This document shows positions 1-8,487 of a DNA stretch of 64,000 nucleotides, piece by piece. Source of the stretch: Arthrobacter sp. zg-Y769 (lineage in GTDB: Bacteria > Actinomycetota > Actinomycetes > Actinomycetales > Micrococcaceae); contig NZ_JAJJOE010000003.1 in assembly GCF_020907405.1 (NCBI RefSeq), forward strand, positions 248,001 to 312,000, in the 5' to 3' direction. Under the pieces are notes generated by a model. The model was not told the DNA's origin. It ran no database searches and worked only from the letters and a program-made list of their open reading frames with translations. Each line of letters opens with the position of its first letter. The stretch's first letter is position 1. The position numbers and the translations under genes are program-made.

Positions 1-207
1 GAAGTTCGGCGCGACGCGGACCGGATAGGGCACCTGCGTGCCCAGGTCCGCGCGCTTTCCCCGCAGAACACCCTGGACCGCGGATACGCAGTGGTCCAGT
101 TGCAGGACGGCTCCGTGGTGCGCGACGCCGGTACGGTCCCTTCCGCCGCACAGCTGCGGATCCGCGTGGCCGTCGGTGAGCTCACGGCCACCGAAGGCAC
201 CCGCTAG
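1..207 (+). CDS. xseA: Exodeoxyribonuclease VII large subunit, C-terminal fragment
   Basis: The window opens inside this gene; 68 C-terminal residues remain, in frame from base 1 to a TAG stop. The stretch [15 protein letters not shown] matches the conserved tail of XseA, where an LSP-x-x-TL-x-RGYA motif precedes the final beta strands. XseA is the large, catalytic subunit of exonuclease VII, which degrades single-stranded DNA into short oligonucleotides during repair. The small-subunit gene starts 58 bases downstream on the same strand, the usual xseA-xseB arrangement, which supports the call. The catalytic domain lies outside the window, so activity cannot be judged here. Confidence 0.9.
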   Translation, partial: EVRRDADRIGHLRAQVRALSPQNTLDRGYAVVQLQDGSVVRDAGTVPSAAQLRIRVAVGELTATEGTR

Positions 208-265
208 CCTGCACCCCGCTGCTCTGATCATCGAAAACATCACCGAAGACCGAAAAGGACAAGCC

Positions 266-493
266 ATGAGTGAAACACCAGCAGTACCCGCAGACATCGA
301 GGCCATGAGCTACGAGCAGGCCCGCGACGAACTCCTGACCGTAGTGTGCCGGCTCGAAACCGGCGGCGCCAGCCTCGAGGAATCCCTGGCCCTGTGGGAG
401 CGCGGCGAGCACCTGGCCAACCGCTGCGAATCCTGGCTCGAAGGCGCCCGCCAGCGCCTGGACGCGGCGCGCGGCCAGGCAACCGGCGAGTAA
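266..493 (+). CDS. xseB: Exodeoxyribonuclease VII small subunit
   Basis: A 75-residue protein, the usual size for XseB. The signature MSYEQARDELLTVVCRLETG followed by SLEESLALWERGEHLA is the typical family pattern: a helix, the E-x-G-x-SLEESL turn, then a second helix. XseB binds XseA in several copies to form exonuclease VII. The ATG at 266 is chosen because the family motif begins about 14 residues later and a purine-rich GAAAAGGA lies just upstream; a longer open frame reaching back into xseA has no family similarity. Downstream is the nested inverted repeat that separates this gene from the convergent aminotransferase gene. Confidence 0.93.
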   Translation: MSETPAVPADIEAMSYEQARDELLTVVCRLETGGASLEESLALWERGEHLANRCESWLEGARQRLDAARGQATGE

Positions 494-502
494 GGCGGGG
501 CT

Positions 503-626
503 GGGACAGCCCGTGAGCCCCGCATCGCCGAGCGAGGAACGAGCGGGGAAGCAGCGAACCAGGGTCCCTGACCGAGCCTGCGAGGCCAGGGGCGGTTCGC
601 TGCGCTAAGGGGCGGCGGGCTGTCCC
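503..626. repeat. Nested inverted repeat between convergent genes
   Basis: Outer arms GGGACAGCCCG (503-513) and CGGGCTGTCCC (616-626) are perfectly complementary. They enclose inner arms GCAGCGAACC (551-560) and GGTTCGCTGC (594-603), which in turn enclose CCCTG/CAGGG and GCCT/AGGC pairs around a GCG loop. A separate hairpin, GCGGGGCT/AGCCCCGC (495-523), overlaps the left outer arm, so two folds compete. There is no T-run, so it is not a classical intrinsic terminator, but its place between convergent xseB and the aminotransferase gene suits a bidirectional transcription barrier. Confidence 0.7.
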
Positions 627-638
627 CTGCCCTGCCCC

Positions 639-1856
639 CTACGGCTTGTAGCTGCTCAGGAACTCGCCCAGCCGGGTCATGGCGTCTTCGATGTCCTCCA
701 CATTGGGCAGCGTCACCATCCGGAAGTGGTCCGGGCGCACCCAGTTGAAGGCCGTACCCACTGACACCAGGATCTTCTGCTGCTTCAGCAGGTCCAGGGC
801 AAACTGTTCGTCGTCCTTGATCGGATAGACCTCAGGGTCCAGGCGCGGGAACAGATACAGGGCGCCCTGGGCCAGCTCGCAGCTGACACCGGGAATGTCG
901 TTGAGCATCTGGTGTGCCTTGTCGCGCTGGGCACGCAGCCGTCCGCCGGGCAGGATCAGGTCATTGATGCTCTGGTACCCGCCGAGGGCGGTCTGGATGG
1001 CGTGCTGGGCGGGAACATTCGCGCACAGGCGCATGTTCGCCAGCAGGTTGATGCCTTCGATGTAGTCCGCCGCATCCTGTTTCGGACCGGAGATGGCCAT
1101 CCAGCCGCTGCGGTAGCCGGCTATCCGGTACGCCTTGGACAGGCCGCTGAACGTCAGGCAGAGGACGTCGTCGCCGGTGACCGTTGCGGCGTTGACGTGC
1201 ACGGCGTCGTCGTAAAGGATCTTTTCGTAAATTTCGTCCGAGAAAATGATCAGGCCGTGCTTGCGGGCCAGATCCACGATCGACTTCACCACGTGCTCCG
1301 GGTAGACGGCACCGGTGGGGTTGTTCGGGTTGATCAGGACAATGCCCTTGGTACGGTCGGTGATCTTCGAAGCGAGATCGTCCACGTCCGGCCACCAGTG
1401 CTCGGATTCGTCGCACATGTAGTGCACCGCCGTGCCGCCGGCCAGGGAAACCGAGGCGGTCCACAGCGGGTAGTCCGGGGCGGGGACGAGGATTTCGTCG
1501 CCGTTGTTCAGCAGCGCCTGCAGGGACAGGGTGATCAGTTCGCTGACGCCGTTGCCCAGGTACACGTCGTCGACGTCGATGTTGTTGATGCCGCGGCCCT
1601 GGTAGTACTGCACCACGGCGGTGCGGGCGGAGAAAATGCCGCGCGAATCGCTGTAGCCCTGCGCCTTGGGCAGGTGCCGCATCATGTCCACCAGGATGGC
1701 CTCGGGCGCTTCAAATCCGAACGGCGCGGGATTGCCGATGTTCAGCTTGAGGATCCGGTGACCTGCTGCTTCCATCCGCTGCGCGTGTTCGAGCAACGGT
1801 CCACGGATGTCATACAGGACGTTGTGGAGTTTATGCGACTGCTTGAATTCTGCCAT
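639..1856 (-). CDS. alaT: PLP-dependent aminotransferase, AlaT type
   Basis: A 405-residue class I/II aminotransferase. The N-terminal LNIGNPAPFGFEAP stretch, NPNNPTGAVYP near residue 180, SDEIYEKILYDD near 205 and the PLP lysine in SGLSKAYR near 240 are the fold I landmarks. The N-terminus (HKLHNVLYDIRGPLLEHA) resembles AlaT, the alanine:pyruvate/valine aminotransferase, and the actinobacterial homologue once called AspC. The expected reaction is glutamate-pyruvate transamination in the cytoplasm. The ATG at 1856 follows AAGGAA directly, too close for a Shine-Dalgarno, but CATCCT sits six bases upstream, so the mRNA may be leaderless. It lies downstream of the osmoprotectant operon on the same strand, separated by a hairpin. 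Confidence 0.88.
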   Translation of the reverse strand: MAEFKQSHKLHNVLYDIRGPLLEHAQRMEAAGHRILKLNIGNPAPFGFEAPEAILVDMMRHLPKAQGYSDSRGIFSARTAVVQYYQGRGINNIDVDDVYLGNGVSELITLSLQALLNNGDEILVPAPDYPLWTASVSLAGGTAVHYMCDESEHWWPDVDDLASKITDRTKGIVLINPNNPTGAVYPEHVVKSIVDLARKHGLIIFSDEIYEKILYDDAVHVNAATVTGDDVLCLTFSGLSKAYRIAGYRSGWMAISGPKQDAADYIEGINLLANMRLCANVPAQHAIQTALGGYQSINDLILPGGRLRAQRDKAHQMLNDIPGVSCELAQGALYLFPRLDPEVYPIKDDEQFALDLLKQQKILVSVGTAFNWVRPDHFRMVTLPNVEDIEDAMTRLGEFLSSYKP

Positions 1857-1874
1857 TTCCTTAGGATGCCACAG

Positions 1875-1918
1875 GGCGGCGTCCCCACAGCGTATGTTTC
1901 GCTGTAGAGGACGCCGCC
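1875..1918 (-). terminator. Hairpin after the osmoprotectant operon
   Basis: GGCGGCGTCC (1875-1884) pairs with GGACGCCGCC (1909-1918), and inside them ACAGCG (1887-1892) pairs with CGCTGT (1900-1905). It lies between the stop of the binding-protein gene and the start of the aminotransferase gene. No U-run follows, so termination would be Rho-assisted or incomplete. Confidence 0.6.
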
Positions 1919-1939
1919 GTCAGCCGGGAAAGGTGCAGC

Positions 1940-2893
1940 TCAGGCCAGCCCCTTTTCCTCCAGCCAGTCCTGGGCAGCGTCTGCCGGGTCGAGCTTCTGG
2001 TCACCGCTGACGGCCTGGTTCAGGGCAATGAGGTCCTCGGTGGTCAGCTGGGCGGAAACCTCGTCCAGCACCTCCCGGGCCTCGTCACTCACGCGGTCGT
2101 CGGCGATCAGCGGGATGACCTGCTGGGCCGGCCAGTTCTGCTTCGGGTCTTCCAGGACGACCAGTCCGTTTTCCTCGATGGCGGGGGTGGTGGTGTAGAT
2201 GTCCGCCACCTGGACGTCGTCGTTCAGCAGGGCGTCAACGGTCAGTGGGCCGCCGCTGTCACCGATGGCAGTGAATTCCTTGAATTCGCAGCCGTACTTT
2301 TCCTTCAGGCCGGCCAGGCCCTGGGTCCGCTCAGCGAACTCGGCCGGTGCACCGAGGGTCAGTTCGCCGCACACCTCTGCCAGGTCCTCAATGCTCTCGA
2401 GCTGGTACTTCTCCGCCGTGGCGGCAGTGACCACCATGGCATCCTTGTCTTCGGCGTCGGAGGGCTCAAGGACCACCAGGTTCTCCGGCAGTTTCTCGCT
2501 GAGGGACTCCACGATCTCGCCGGCGTCCACCAGATCCGTTTCCGGGTCCACATGAACCAGCAACGCTCCGGTGTACTCGGGAATCAGGTCAATGGAGCCG
2601 TCCTCGAGTGCGGGCACGTAGACCTCGCGGGAGCCGATGCCGAGACGGGTCTCGGCATCGATGCCCGCCGCATTGAGGGCGCCGGCATAAATCTCGGCGA
2701 TGGTGCTGCTCTCCGGGAAGTCGGCGGATCCCACCACCAGTGCCTGCCCGGTGCTGCTGCCGGAAGCTTCCGGCGTGTTTTCATTCTCCAGCGGGTCCCC
2801 TCCTCCGCTGCAGCCGGCCAGGGCCAGGGCCATACCGCCGGCCAGGACCGCCAGGGCCTTCCGCCGTGCATTGGGGCGCGGGTGCTGCATCAT
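1940..2893 (-). CDS. Osmoprotectant ABC transporter, substrate-binding lipoprotein
   Basis: A 317-residue secreted lipoprotein: basic N-terminus, hydrophobic stretch and lipobox LAGC with the lipidated cysteine at residue 28, followed by a Gly/Ser linker. The mature domain begins ALVVGSADFPESSTIAEIYA and carries GIGSREVYVPALEDGSIDL then PEYTGALL, the pattern of OpuCC/OsmF/ProX-type binding proteins for quaternary amines such as glycine betaine, choline or carnitine. The start codon overlaps the stop of the upstream permease gene by four bases (ATGA), so the pair is translationally coupled. It is the last of four genes (ATPase, permease, permease, binding protein). The exact ligand cannot be read from the sequence. 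Confidence 0.9.
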   Translation of the reverse strand: MMQHPRPNARRKALAVLAGGMALALAGCSGGGDPLENENTPEASGSSTGQALVVGSADFPESSTIAEIYAGALNAAGIDAETRLGIGSREVYVPALEDGSIDLIPEYTGALLVHVDPETDLVDAGEIVESLSEKLPENLVVLEPSDAEDKDAMVVTAATAEKYQLESIEDLAEVCGELTLGAPAEFAERTQGLAGLKEKYGCEFKEFTAIGDSGGPLTVDALLNDDVQVADIYTTTPAIEENGLVVLEDPKQNWPAQQVIPLIADDRVSDEAREVLDEVSAQLTTEDLIALNQAVSGDQKLDPADAAQDWLEEKGLA

Positions 2894-3651
2894 TGTTTTC
2901 CTCCTTGTGCGCCGACGGCGGATACTCCGCCGCCGGTCGATTTACCGGCCGCGTCGAGGCGGCCGAGTCCTGACGGGATCAGAAAGCGCGATCCCAACGC
3001 AATCACGGCGTCCACGGCGAGCGCCAGCAGGGCAATGATGACCGCCCCGCCAAAGACCCGTCCGTAGTCCCCCACCGCCAGGCCGTCGATCAGGTAGCGG
3101 CCCAGGCCGCCCAGATTGATCGTAGCCACCACTGCCGCCGTCGCCACTACCTGAAGGGTGGCACCGCGCAGTCCGCCCAGGAGAACCCGCATGCCGTTGG
3201 GGACCTCCACCCGGAACAGTACCTGCGCTTCCGTCATCCCCAGGCTGCGGGCAGCATCGACGACGGTCCGGTCCACCGACGCGACTCCCGCGTAGGTGCC
3301 GGCCAGCAGCGGCGGGACGGCCAGGAGGACCAGCGACCAGATGGGCGGCATCAGGCCCAGCCCGGCCAGCAGGACGAACAGGGTAAGCATGCCCAGGGTG
3401 GGCAGCGCCCGCAGCAGCCCGGAAACCGCCACCACCGCAACCTGCCCGCGGCCGGTGTGTCCGATGAGTAGTCCCAGCGGAACGGCGATGAGCGCGGCGA
3501 TCAGCAGGGCCAGCCCGGTGTACTGCAGGTGTTCCAGGGTCCGTACCGGGATGCCGGCCGGGCCGGTCCAGTTGGCCGGATCCATCAGCCATTCTCCGCC
3601 CTGGCCGAGGGCGTTGGTGCTGGTGTAGTCGGTTCGGGGGATGCCCACCAT
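2890..3651 (-). CDS. Osmoprotectant ABC transporter permease (second)
   Basis: A 253-residue inner-membrane permease of the ProW/OpuCB/OpuCD family. Hydrophobic segments include GLALLIAALIAVPLGLLIGH, a stretch around LRALPTLGMLTLFVLL and a C-terminal VIIALLALAVDAVIALGS. The cytoplasmic coupling loop VVDAARSLGMTEAQVLFRVE carries the A-x-x-LG-M/A pattern that contacts the ATPase. GLGRYLIDGLAVGDY near the C-terminus is typical of OpuCD-like subunits. The N-terminal ~30 residues are polar, ahead of the first helix. It lies two bases from the preceding permease stop and overlaps the lipoprotein gene by four bases. With its partner it forms the heterodimeric channel. Confidence 0.9.
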   Translation of the reverse strand: MVGIPRTDYTSTNALGQGGEWLMDPANWTGPAGIPVRTLEHLQYTGLALLIAALIAVPLGLLIGHTGRGQVAVVAVSGLLRALPTLGMLTLFVLLAGLGLMPPIWSLVLLAVPPLLAGTYAGVASVDRTVVDAARSLGMTEAQVLFRVEVPNGMRVLLGGLRGATLQVVATAAVVATINLGGLGRYLIDGLAVGDYGRVFGGAVIIALLALAVDAVIALGSRFLIPSGLGRLDAAGKSTGGGVSAVGAQGGKQ

Positions 3652-3653
3652 GC

Positions 3654-4412
3654 CTATGCCCCCTTCAAGGCGACGTCGGGCGCAGCCGCCACCGGCGCCG
3701 GGCGGGCGGGCCGTGGCCGGCCTTCACCGTCCGTGCCGCCGCTGCCGCCGGAGCGGCGCCGTGCGCCCCTGCCGGGAGCACCGGCCCGGGTCCAGGGCGT
3801 GAGGAACCGCTGCATCAGCACCAGCAGCAGGTCCATCAGGAAGGCCAGGACAAGGGTGGCGATGATTCCCACCACTATCTCGGTCAGGAAGAAGCGGCGC
3901 AGGCCGTCGCTGAAGAAGAACCCCAGGTTTTCGACGCCGATCAGGGCCCCGACGCTGACCATGGAGATGTTGCTGACCGAGACCACGCGCAGGCCGGCAA
4001 TGAGCACCGGAACGGACAGCGGGAGGTCCACCGTCAGGAACCGGCGCAGCGGCCGGTAGCCCATGGCCACCGCGGCCTGGCGCACGCCGTCGTCGACGGA
4101 GTCGAACGCGTCGATGCCCACCCGCAGCATCAGGGCCACGGCATAGATGGTCAGCGCCACGATGATGTTGGCGAGGTCCAGGATGCGGGTTCCCAGAAGA
4201 GCCGGCAGGGTGACGAACAGGGCCAGCGACGGAATCGTGTACAGCAGTGAACCTGCGGACAGGACAAAGCCCCGGATTTTCCGCCGGCCGCGCACCAGCT
4301 GGGCCAGGGGAAGGGCAATCAGCACGCCGATGACCAGGGGCAGCAGTGACTGGTAGAGGTGCAGCCCGCTGAGCCGAAAGACGTCATCGGTGTGGGCCAG
4401 GAACCATTCCAT
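3654..4412 (-). CDS. Osmoprotectant ABC transporter permease (first)
   Basis: A 252-residue permease of the same family as its downstream neighbour. It starts MEWFLAHTDDVFRLSGLHL, then QSLLPLVIGVLIALPLAQLV and YTIPSLALFVTLPALLG. The coupling loop is DGVRQAAVAMGYRPLRRF, and the conserved IGVENLGFFFSDGLRRFF follows. The last ~35 residues are an unusual basic/Gly/Pro tail (RAGAPGRGARRRSGGSGG) that looks disordered and cytoplasmic. Its ATG lies one base before the stop of the ATPase gene, so translation is probably coupled. Role: one half of the transmembrane channel for compatible-solute import. Confidence 0.9.
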   Translation of the reverse strand: MEWFLAHTDDVFRLSGLHLYQSLLPLVIGVLIALPLAQLVRGRRKIRGFVLSAGSLLYTIPSLALFVTLPALLGTRILDLANIIVALTIYAVALMLRVGIDAFDSVDDGVRQAAVAMGYRPLRRFLTVDLPLSVPVLIAGLRVVSVSNISMVSVGALIGVENLGFFFSDGLRRFFLTEIVVGIIATLVLAFLMDLLLVLMQRFLTPWTRAGAPGRGARRRSGGSGGTDGEGRPRPARPAPVAAAPDVALKGA

Positions 4413-4413
4413 G

Positions 4414-5625
4414 TCAGCTCCCGGTCCGCTGCAGGCGTGCGGCCTCGATCAGGGCCAGGATTTCCGCCGGCCGTACGACGCCGGCCACCCGCCCTGCCGC
4501 GTCCACGGCAACGCCCAGCCCGGACGGTGAGGACAGGGCAGCGTCCAGCGCCCGGCGCAGGCTCGTACCCGCCGGATAGAGGGAGCCTCCCGGCACCAGG
4601 TCCGCGGTGCCGGTGACCGCGTCCCGGCGTCCCGGCGGCACCCAGCCAAGCGGTGCGCCGTCGGAATCCACGCATAGTGCCCATCCGCTGTCCGCCGTTG
4701 CGGTCCTGTCCGGCAGCCGGTCAGCGGTGATGAGCTGCACCGGATGCAGGGGAACTGCGTTGCCGTCCTGGAAGGACAGGTGCCGGAAGCCGCGGTCCCG
4801 CCCCACGAACCCCGCCACGAAGTCATCCACCGGCGCCCGGAGGATCTCCTCGGGCGCGGCGTACTGGGCGAGCCTGCCGCCGGTGGCGAAGACCGCCACC
4901 TTATCCCCCAGGATGGTCGCTTCATCTATGTCGTGGGTAACGAAGACGATGGTCTTGGAGAGTTCCTGCTGCAGCCGCAGGAGTTCGTCCTGCAGCTCGG
5001 CCCGCACCACCGGGTCCACGGCGCTGAAGGGTTCATCCATCAGCAGCACCGGCGGGTCCGCGGCGAGGGCACGGGCAACACCCACGCGCTGCTGCTGGCC
5101 GCCGGAGAGCTGGGCGGGGTACCGGTCCCCCAGGGCGGAGGCCAGTCCGACGACGTCGAGCAGTTCCGCGGCCCGGCGGCGGGCATCGCGCCGCGGGGTG
5201 CCGTTGAGGCGCGGAACCGTGGCCACGTTGTCCAAGACCGTCCGGTGCGGCAGCAGCCCGGAGGACTGCATCACGTAGCCCATGGAACGCCGCAGCTGCG
5301 CGGCCTTGACGGTGGAGATGTCCCGGCCGTCAACTTCGATGGTGCCCGACGTCGGCTCCACCATGCGGTTGATCATGCGCAGCGAGGTGGTTTTGCCGCA
5401 GCCGGACGGGCCAACGAAAACCGTAATGGAACCCCGCCCGATGTCCAGGTCCAGGTTCCGGACCGCCGGCGCGGCGTCGCCGTAGGTCTTGGTCACTGAC
5501 CGGAACCGGATCATCGGCTGGCCGGCTGCGGTGCCGGCGGGCGGCTCGGCGGGCGGCTCGGGGGGCGGCTCGGCGGGCGGCTCGGCGGAAACGGAACTAT
5601 CAGCGGGTTCTGGCGGCGGAGTCAT
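4414..5625 (-). CDS. Osmoprotectant ABC transporter ATPase with CBS region
   Basis: A 403-residue ATPase of the ProV/OpuCA family. Walker A GPSGCGKTT is at residues 72-80, the signature LSGGQQQRVGVARA near 170, Walker B VLLMDEPF near 190, and the C-terminal ~150 residues resemble the paired CBS region that senses ionic strength in OpuA. The start at 5625 is preceded by GGAAGG nine bases away. Residues 14-30 are a Pro/Glu/Ala run encoded by tandem 12-base repeats; the conserved domain begins at Met38, which is a possible but SD-less alternative start. First gene of the four-gene importer operon; no obvious operator seen. Confidence 0.9.
   Translation of the reverse strand: MTPPPEPADSSVSAEPPAEPPPEPPAEPPAGTAAGQPMIRFRSVTKTYGDAAPAVRNLDLDIGRGSITVFVGPSGCGKTTSLRMINRMVEPTSGTIEVDGRDISTVKAAQLRRSMGYVMQSSGLLPHRTVLDNVATVPRLNGTPRRDARRRAAELLDVVGLASALGDRYPAQLSGGQQQRVGVARALAADPPVLLMDEPFSAVDPVVRAELQDELLRLQQELSKTIVFVTHDIDEATILGDKVAVFATGGRLAQYAAPEEILRAPVDDFVAGFVGRDRGFRHLSFQDGNAVPLHPVQLITADRLPDRTATADSGWALCVDSDGAPLGWVPPGRRDAVTGTADLVPGGSLYPAGTSLRRALDAALSSPSGLGVAVDAAGRVAGVVRPAEILALIEAARLQRTGS
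5536..5583. repeat. Four tandem 12-bp copies in the ATPase gene
   Basis: Four consecutive copies of GGCGGGCGGCTC; the third has one change (GGGGGGCGGCTC). On the minus strand they encode EPP-A/P units near the N-terminus of the osmoprotectant ATPase. Such a run is prone to slippage, so copy number may vary between strains. Confidence 0.85.
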
Positions 5626-5781
5626 CGGTGCATGCCTTCCGTGGGGGTGCCGGAGTGCCGGGCAGCTCGCGACCTGCCGTGAAGCATCACGGTATTTCAC
5701 AGGTGCGGCGGTAGTCCAGCGTCATAGCGGTGCGGGATTTGTTCTGGAACGGAACGAAGAGGGACAGGACCGGGCTGCGCC

Positions 5782-6225
5782 TCAGGGTATCCGGCGGCCG
5801 GAGGCCAGCAGGCGCAGCCCCGCGTCCACCAGCTCGGTCCGGGCCAGGGCCGGAACCTCGTCCAGCGGTACCCAGGCGGCCTCGTCCGTGCTTCCGCCTT
5901 GTTCATGGTGCAGCGAGCCGCTGATGAGCGTGGCCCGGTAGATGATCCGCAGGGCGTGCAGCATCCGGGGTTCGCCGCGCATGCGTTTTTCCGCGGGGAT
6001 GAAGATGCTGTCCACGCCCAGCAGCTCCTCGAGCCGGGCTTCGTAGCCGGTTTCCTCCTGCACTTCCCGGACCGCGGCGGCGGGGGCGTCCTCGCCCCGT
6101 TCCAGTCCCCCTCCCGGGAGTGTCCAGCGGGAGTTGCCGTGCTGGTTCCAGTGCGCCAGGAGCAGCTGCCCCTCACGGACAATCACCGCATAGGCCCCGA
6201 CCCGGACGTCGAAGTCAGCGGACAT
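5782..6225 (-). CDS. NUDIX hydrolase
   Basis: A 147-residue protein with a complete Nudix box at residues 39-61: G-x5-E-x7-REVQEETG-Y, preceded by SRWTLPGG. The box binds divalent metal and places the catalytic glutamates for hydrolysis of a nucleoside diphosphate linked to another moiety. The substrate cannot be told from the sequence; the domain is the ADP-ribose/NTP pyrophosphatase type. The ATG at 6225 (MSADFDVRVGAYAV) is chosen because the fold begins there; a longer frame would run further into the upstream kinase gene. Even so the gene overlaps the kinase gene by 11 bases, so the two are probably co-transcribed. Confidence 0.88.
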   Translation of the reverse strand: MSADFDVRVGAYAVIVREGQLLLAHWNQHGNSRWTLPGGGLERGEDAPAAAVREVQEETGYEARLEELLGVDSIFIPAEKRMRGEPRMLHALRIIYRATLISGSLHHEQGGSTDEAAWVPLDEVPALARTELVDAGLRLLASGRRIP

Positions 6226-7192
6226 TGCCGGCACCCGTTGAATCCGCACCGTTGTTTCCGGCAGCCAGGAGATAGGCCACCCCGAAAACGGGGTCGGTGG
6301 TGAGGAAGCGGACATCGGTCAGTCCGGCCGCGGACAGCCTGCTGCGCAGCAGATCCTGCAGCAGCGGCTGGTGCATGCCCAGTCCCCCGCCGATCACCAC
6401 GGGCCCGGAGAGCTGCAGGACGCCGGCGACGTCGAGGATCAATCCCGCCAGGTGCCCCGCGGCCTCCTCCACGATTGCCGCTGCCGCCGGGTTCCCCTGC
6501 TGCGCTGCGTCGAAAACCAGCCCCGCCCTGCCCGCCCAGTAGCGGCGGTCGGTGGGCCCGTGGAACAGGCCGATCAGCGATTCGGGGTCCGCGACGCCGC
6601 ATTCCCGCAGCAGGGCCAGGCTCAGGGAATCCGGTGCGAGGTCAAGGTTGCGGCGGCGGAGCGTGTGGCGGACGGCTTCGCGTCCCACCCAGTAGCCGCT
6701 GCCCTCGTCACCGAGCAGATAGCCCCAGCCGCCCGAGCGGGCCTGCCGCCCGGAGCCGTCAATACCCCAGGCCACGGAACCGGTGCCGGCAATGACCGCG
6801 ATACCCTCCGAAGCTTCGCCTGCCGCGAGGATCAGCCGGGTGTCATGGATAACGTCGACGACGGCGCCGGGGACGTGCTCGGCGATCAGTGCACGCAGGG
6901 CGGCCGCGTCCCGGTCCGTGTCCACTCCCCCGGAGCCGGCTATCACCCGGCCAACGCCGTCGGTTCCCAGCGCGGCGAAAACTTCTGCGAGGGAATCCCG
7001 TGCCGCCTCCACCGGGACGTTCTGCACGTTGGCGCTGCCGGCGATGGCTTCGGCTGTCCGGATACCGCGGTGCAGGCGGATGCCGTGCGTCTTGGTGCCG
7101 CCGATGTCGAGGCCGATGGTGTCCGGCCCGGCGTCGCGGCGGCCAGGTCCCGGGTCGGAGCCGCGGGCAGCGGGAGGAGGAAATGCTTGCAT
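6215..7192 (-). CDS. BadF/NagK-family ATP-dependent sugar kinase
   Basis: A 325-residue protein of the ASKHA kinase fold. The phosphate-1 motif is TIGLDIGGTKTHGIRL near residue 25, phosphate-2 is AVIAGTGSVAWGID near 130, and GYLLGDEGSGYWVGREA follows. These are hallmarks of the BadF/BadG/BcrA family that includes eukaryotic-type N-acetylglucosamine kinase, so an amino-sugar kinase is the best guess. The adenosine motif near the C-terminus is VVIGGGLGMHQPLLQDLL. It sits between an MFS transporter and a NUDIX gene on the same strand; the small spacing suggests one transcript. The first ~23 residues are Pro/Gly/Arg-rich, so the true start could be further in. Confidence 0.82.
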   Translation of the reverse strand: MQAFPPPAARGSDPGPGRRDAGPDTIGLDIGGTKTHGIRLHRGIRTAEAIAGSANVQNVPVEAARDSLAEVFAALGTDGVGRVIAGSGGVDTDRDAAALRALIAEHVPGAVVDVIHDTRLILAAGEASEGIAVIAGTGSVAWGIDGSGRQARSGGWGYLLGDEGSGYWVGREAVRHTLRRRNLDLAPDSLSLALLRECGVADPESLIGLFHGPTDRRYWAGRAGLVFDAAQQGNPAAAAIVEEAAGHLAGLILDVAGVLQLSGPVVIGGGLGMHQPLLQDLLRSRLSAAGLTDVRFLTTDPVFGVAYLLAAGNNGADSTGAGNVR

Positions 7193-7228
7193 TCGTCCAC
7201 CCTACTTTCCCGCCGGTGCGGGGCGAAC

Positions 7229-8476
7229 CTAGCCGGCGGAGACGCGGCGCCTGTTCCGCCGCAGGCTCAGGACGGCCAGGACCAGGCAGGCGGCCGTGAT
7301 CAGGCCCGAGAACCAGGCCACCGAAACGTCCAGGCCCCAGATACCGCCCGCTGCTCCGAGTCCCAGCACCGGGATGGCGCTGCCGAGATAGGTGATGACG
7401 TAGACCGTGCTGATGATCCGGGCATGCTCGGCAGCCTCAACGGCCGCGGCAACTTCGTTGAACACCACCCGGAACGCCATGCCCTGGCCGAACCCTGCCG
7501 TCAGGCAGGCAACAGTCAGGAGCACGAGGCTTCCGGTGGCCCCGGCCACGGGAATCAGTGCGATGCCTGTGCCCATGGCTGCCAGGCCGACGGGAGCCGT
7601 GTACCGGCCGCGGATGCCGGTGAGCTGGCTGACCGCCGATGCACCCAGTGCCAGCGCTGCAAGCAGTCCGATGGCGGGGCGCCAGGTGGTGCCCGCGATC
7701 GAGGAAAAGTAGGTAGGCGCCAGGGAAAGGCAGAACCCGAAGGCCGCGAAGCTGAGGAATCCGGTGCTGGAGGCAATCCAGAACTGCGTGCGGGCGCGGT
7801 GGGAGACTGCGGGCTTGCGCGGACGCAGCATGGCCAGCGGCGGCCCTTCGGCTACGGAAATAGCCGGGCGGGCCTTCAGCATGCAGAGCGGGATCAAAAG
7901 CGCTGCGAGGACCGCGGAGTGGATGAGGAAAGGCGTCATTGTGGGCGCGGGCAGCAGGGAAAGAAGTCCGCCGATCACCGGTCCGGCCGCCACCCCGCCG
8001 GCCGATACGAGCAGGGTAAAGCGGGTGGCCCATTCGGGTTTATGCGGCAGCAGTTCGCGCAGCGCCGCCGAGCTGGCTCCGGTGGCCAGGGCCACGGAGG
8101 CGCCTTGGAGGGCGCGCCCGAGCATCAGGGCGCCGACCCCGGTGGCGGTGCCGAAAATCAGTCCTCCGGCGAGGGAAACGACGCCGGCCAGCACCAGTGC
8201 CGCACGGCGGCCGATGTAGTCGGACCAGTGCCCCACCAGCAGCAGGCCCGCGACCAGGACCAGGACATAGGAGGCAAAGGCCAGGGTCACGCCGAAGTAG
8301 GACAGGCCCAGGGACGCACCCAGCAGCGGGTACAGCGGGGTCGCAAGGTTCGCGCCGATCAGCAGCGTACTCATTACGGCCAGCGTCAGGAGCAGCCGGG
8401 GCCGGATGGCCGCGTCCCACTCCTTCCGCCTTGTGCGGGCGGCGGGCTGCATGCGCAGCTCACTGAGCACTGTCAC
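7229..8476 (-). CDS. MFS transporter
   Basis: A 415-residue polytopic membrane protein with about twelve hydrophobic segments. The loop GHWSDYIGRRAALVLAG between helices 2 and 3 is the major-facilitator signature (G-x3-D-x2-G-RR), which marks the drug/sugar exporter clades. A GTG at 8476 preceded by GGAAG is the likely start; an ATG 24 bases downstream (MQPAARTRRKE) is an alternative. It is divergent from an Lrp/AsnC-type regulator across a 133-base gap containing a dyad, which hints that the regulator controls it and that the substrate may be an amino acid or drug. Substrate unknown. Confidence 0.85.
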   Translation of the reverse strand: MTVLSELRMQPAARTRRKEWDAAIRPRLLLTLAVMSTLLIGANLATPLYPLLGASLGLSYFGVTLAFASYVLVLVAGLLLVGHWSDYIGRRAALVLAGVVSLAGGLIFGTATGVGALMLGRALQGASVALATGASSAALRELLPHKPEWATRFTLLVSAGGVAAGPVIGGLLSLLPAPTMTPFLIHSAVLAALLIPLCMLKARPAISVAEGPPLAMLRPRKPAVSHRARTQFWIASSTGFLSFAAFGFCLSLAPTYFSSIAGTTWRPAIGLLAALALGASAVSQLTGIRGRYTAPVGLAAMGTGIALIPVAGATGSLVLLTVACLTAGFGQGMAFRVVFNEVAAAVEAAEHARIISTVYVITYLGSAIPVLGLGAAGGIWGLDVSVAWFSGLITAACLVLAVLSLRRNRRRVSAG

Positions 8477-8487
8477 GGGGCACTTCC

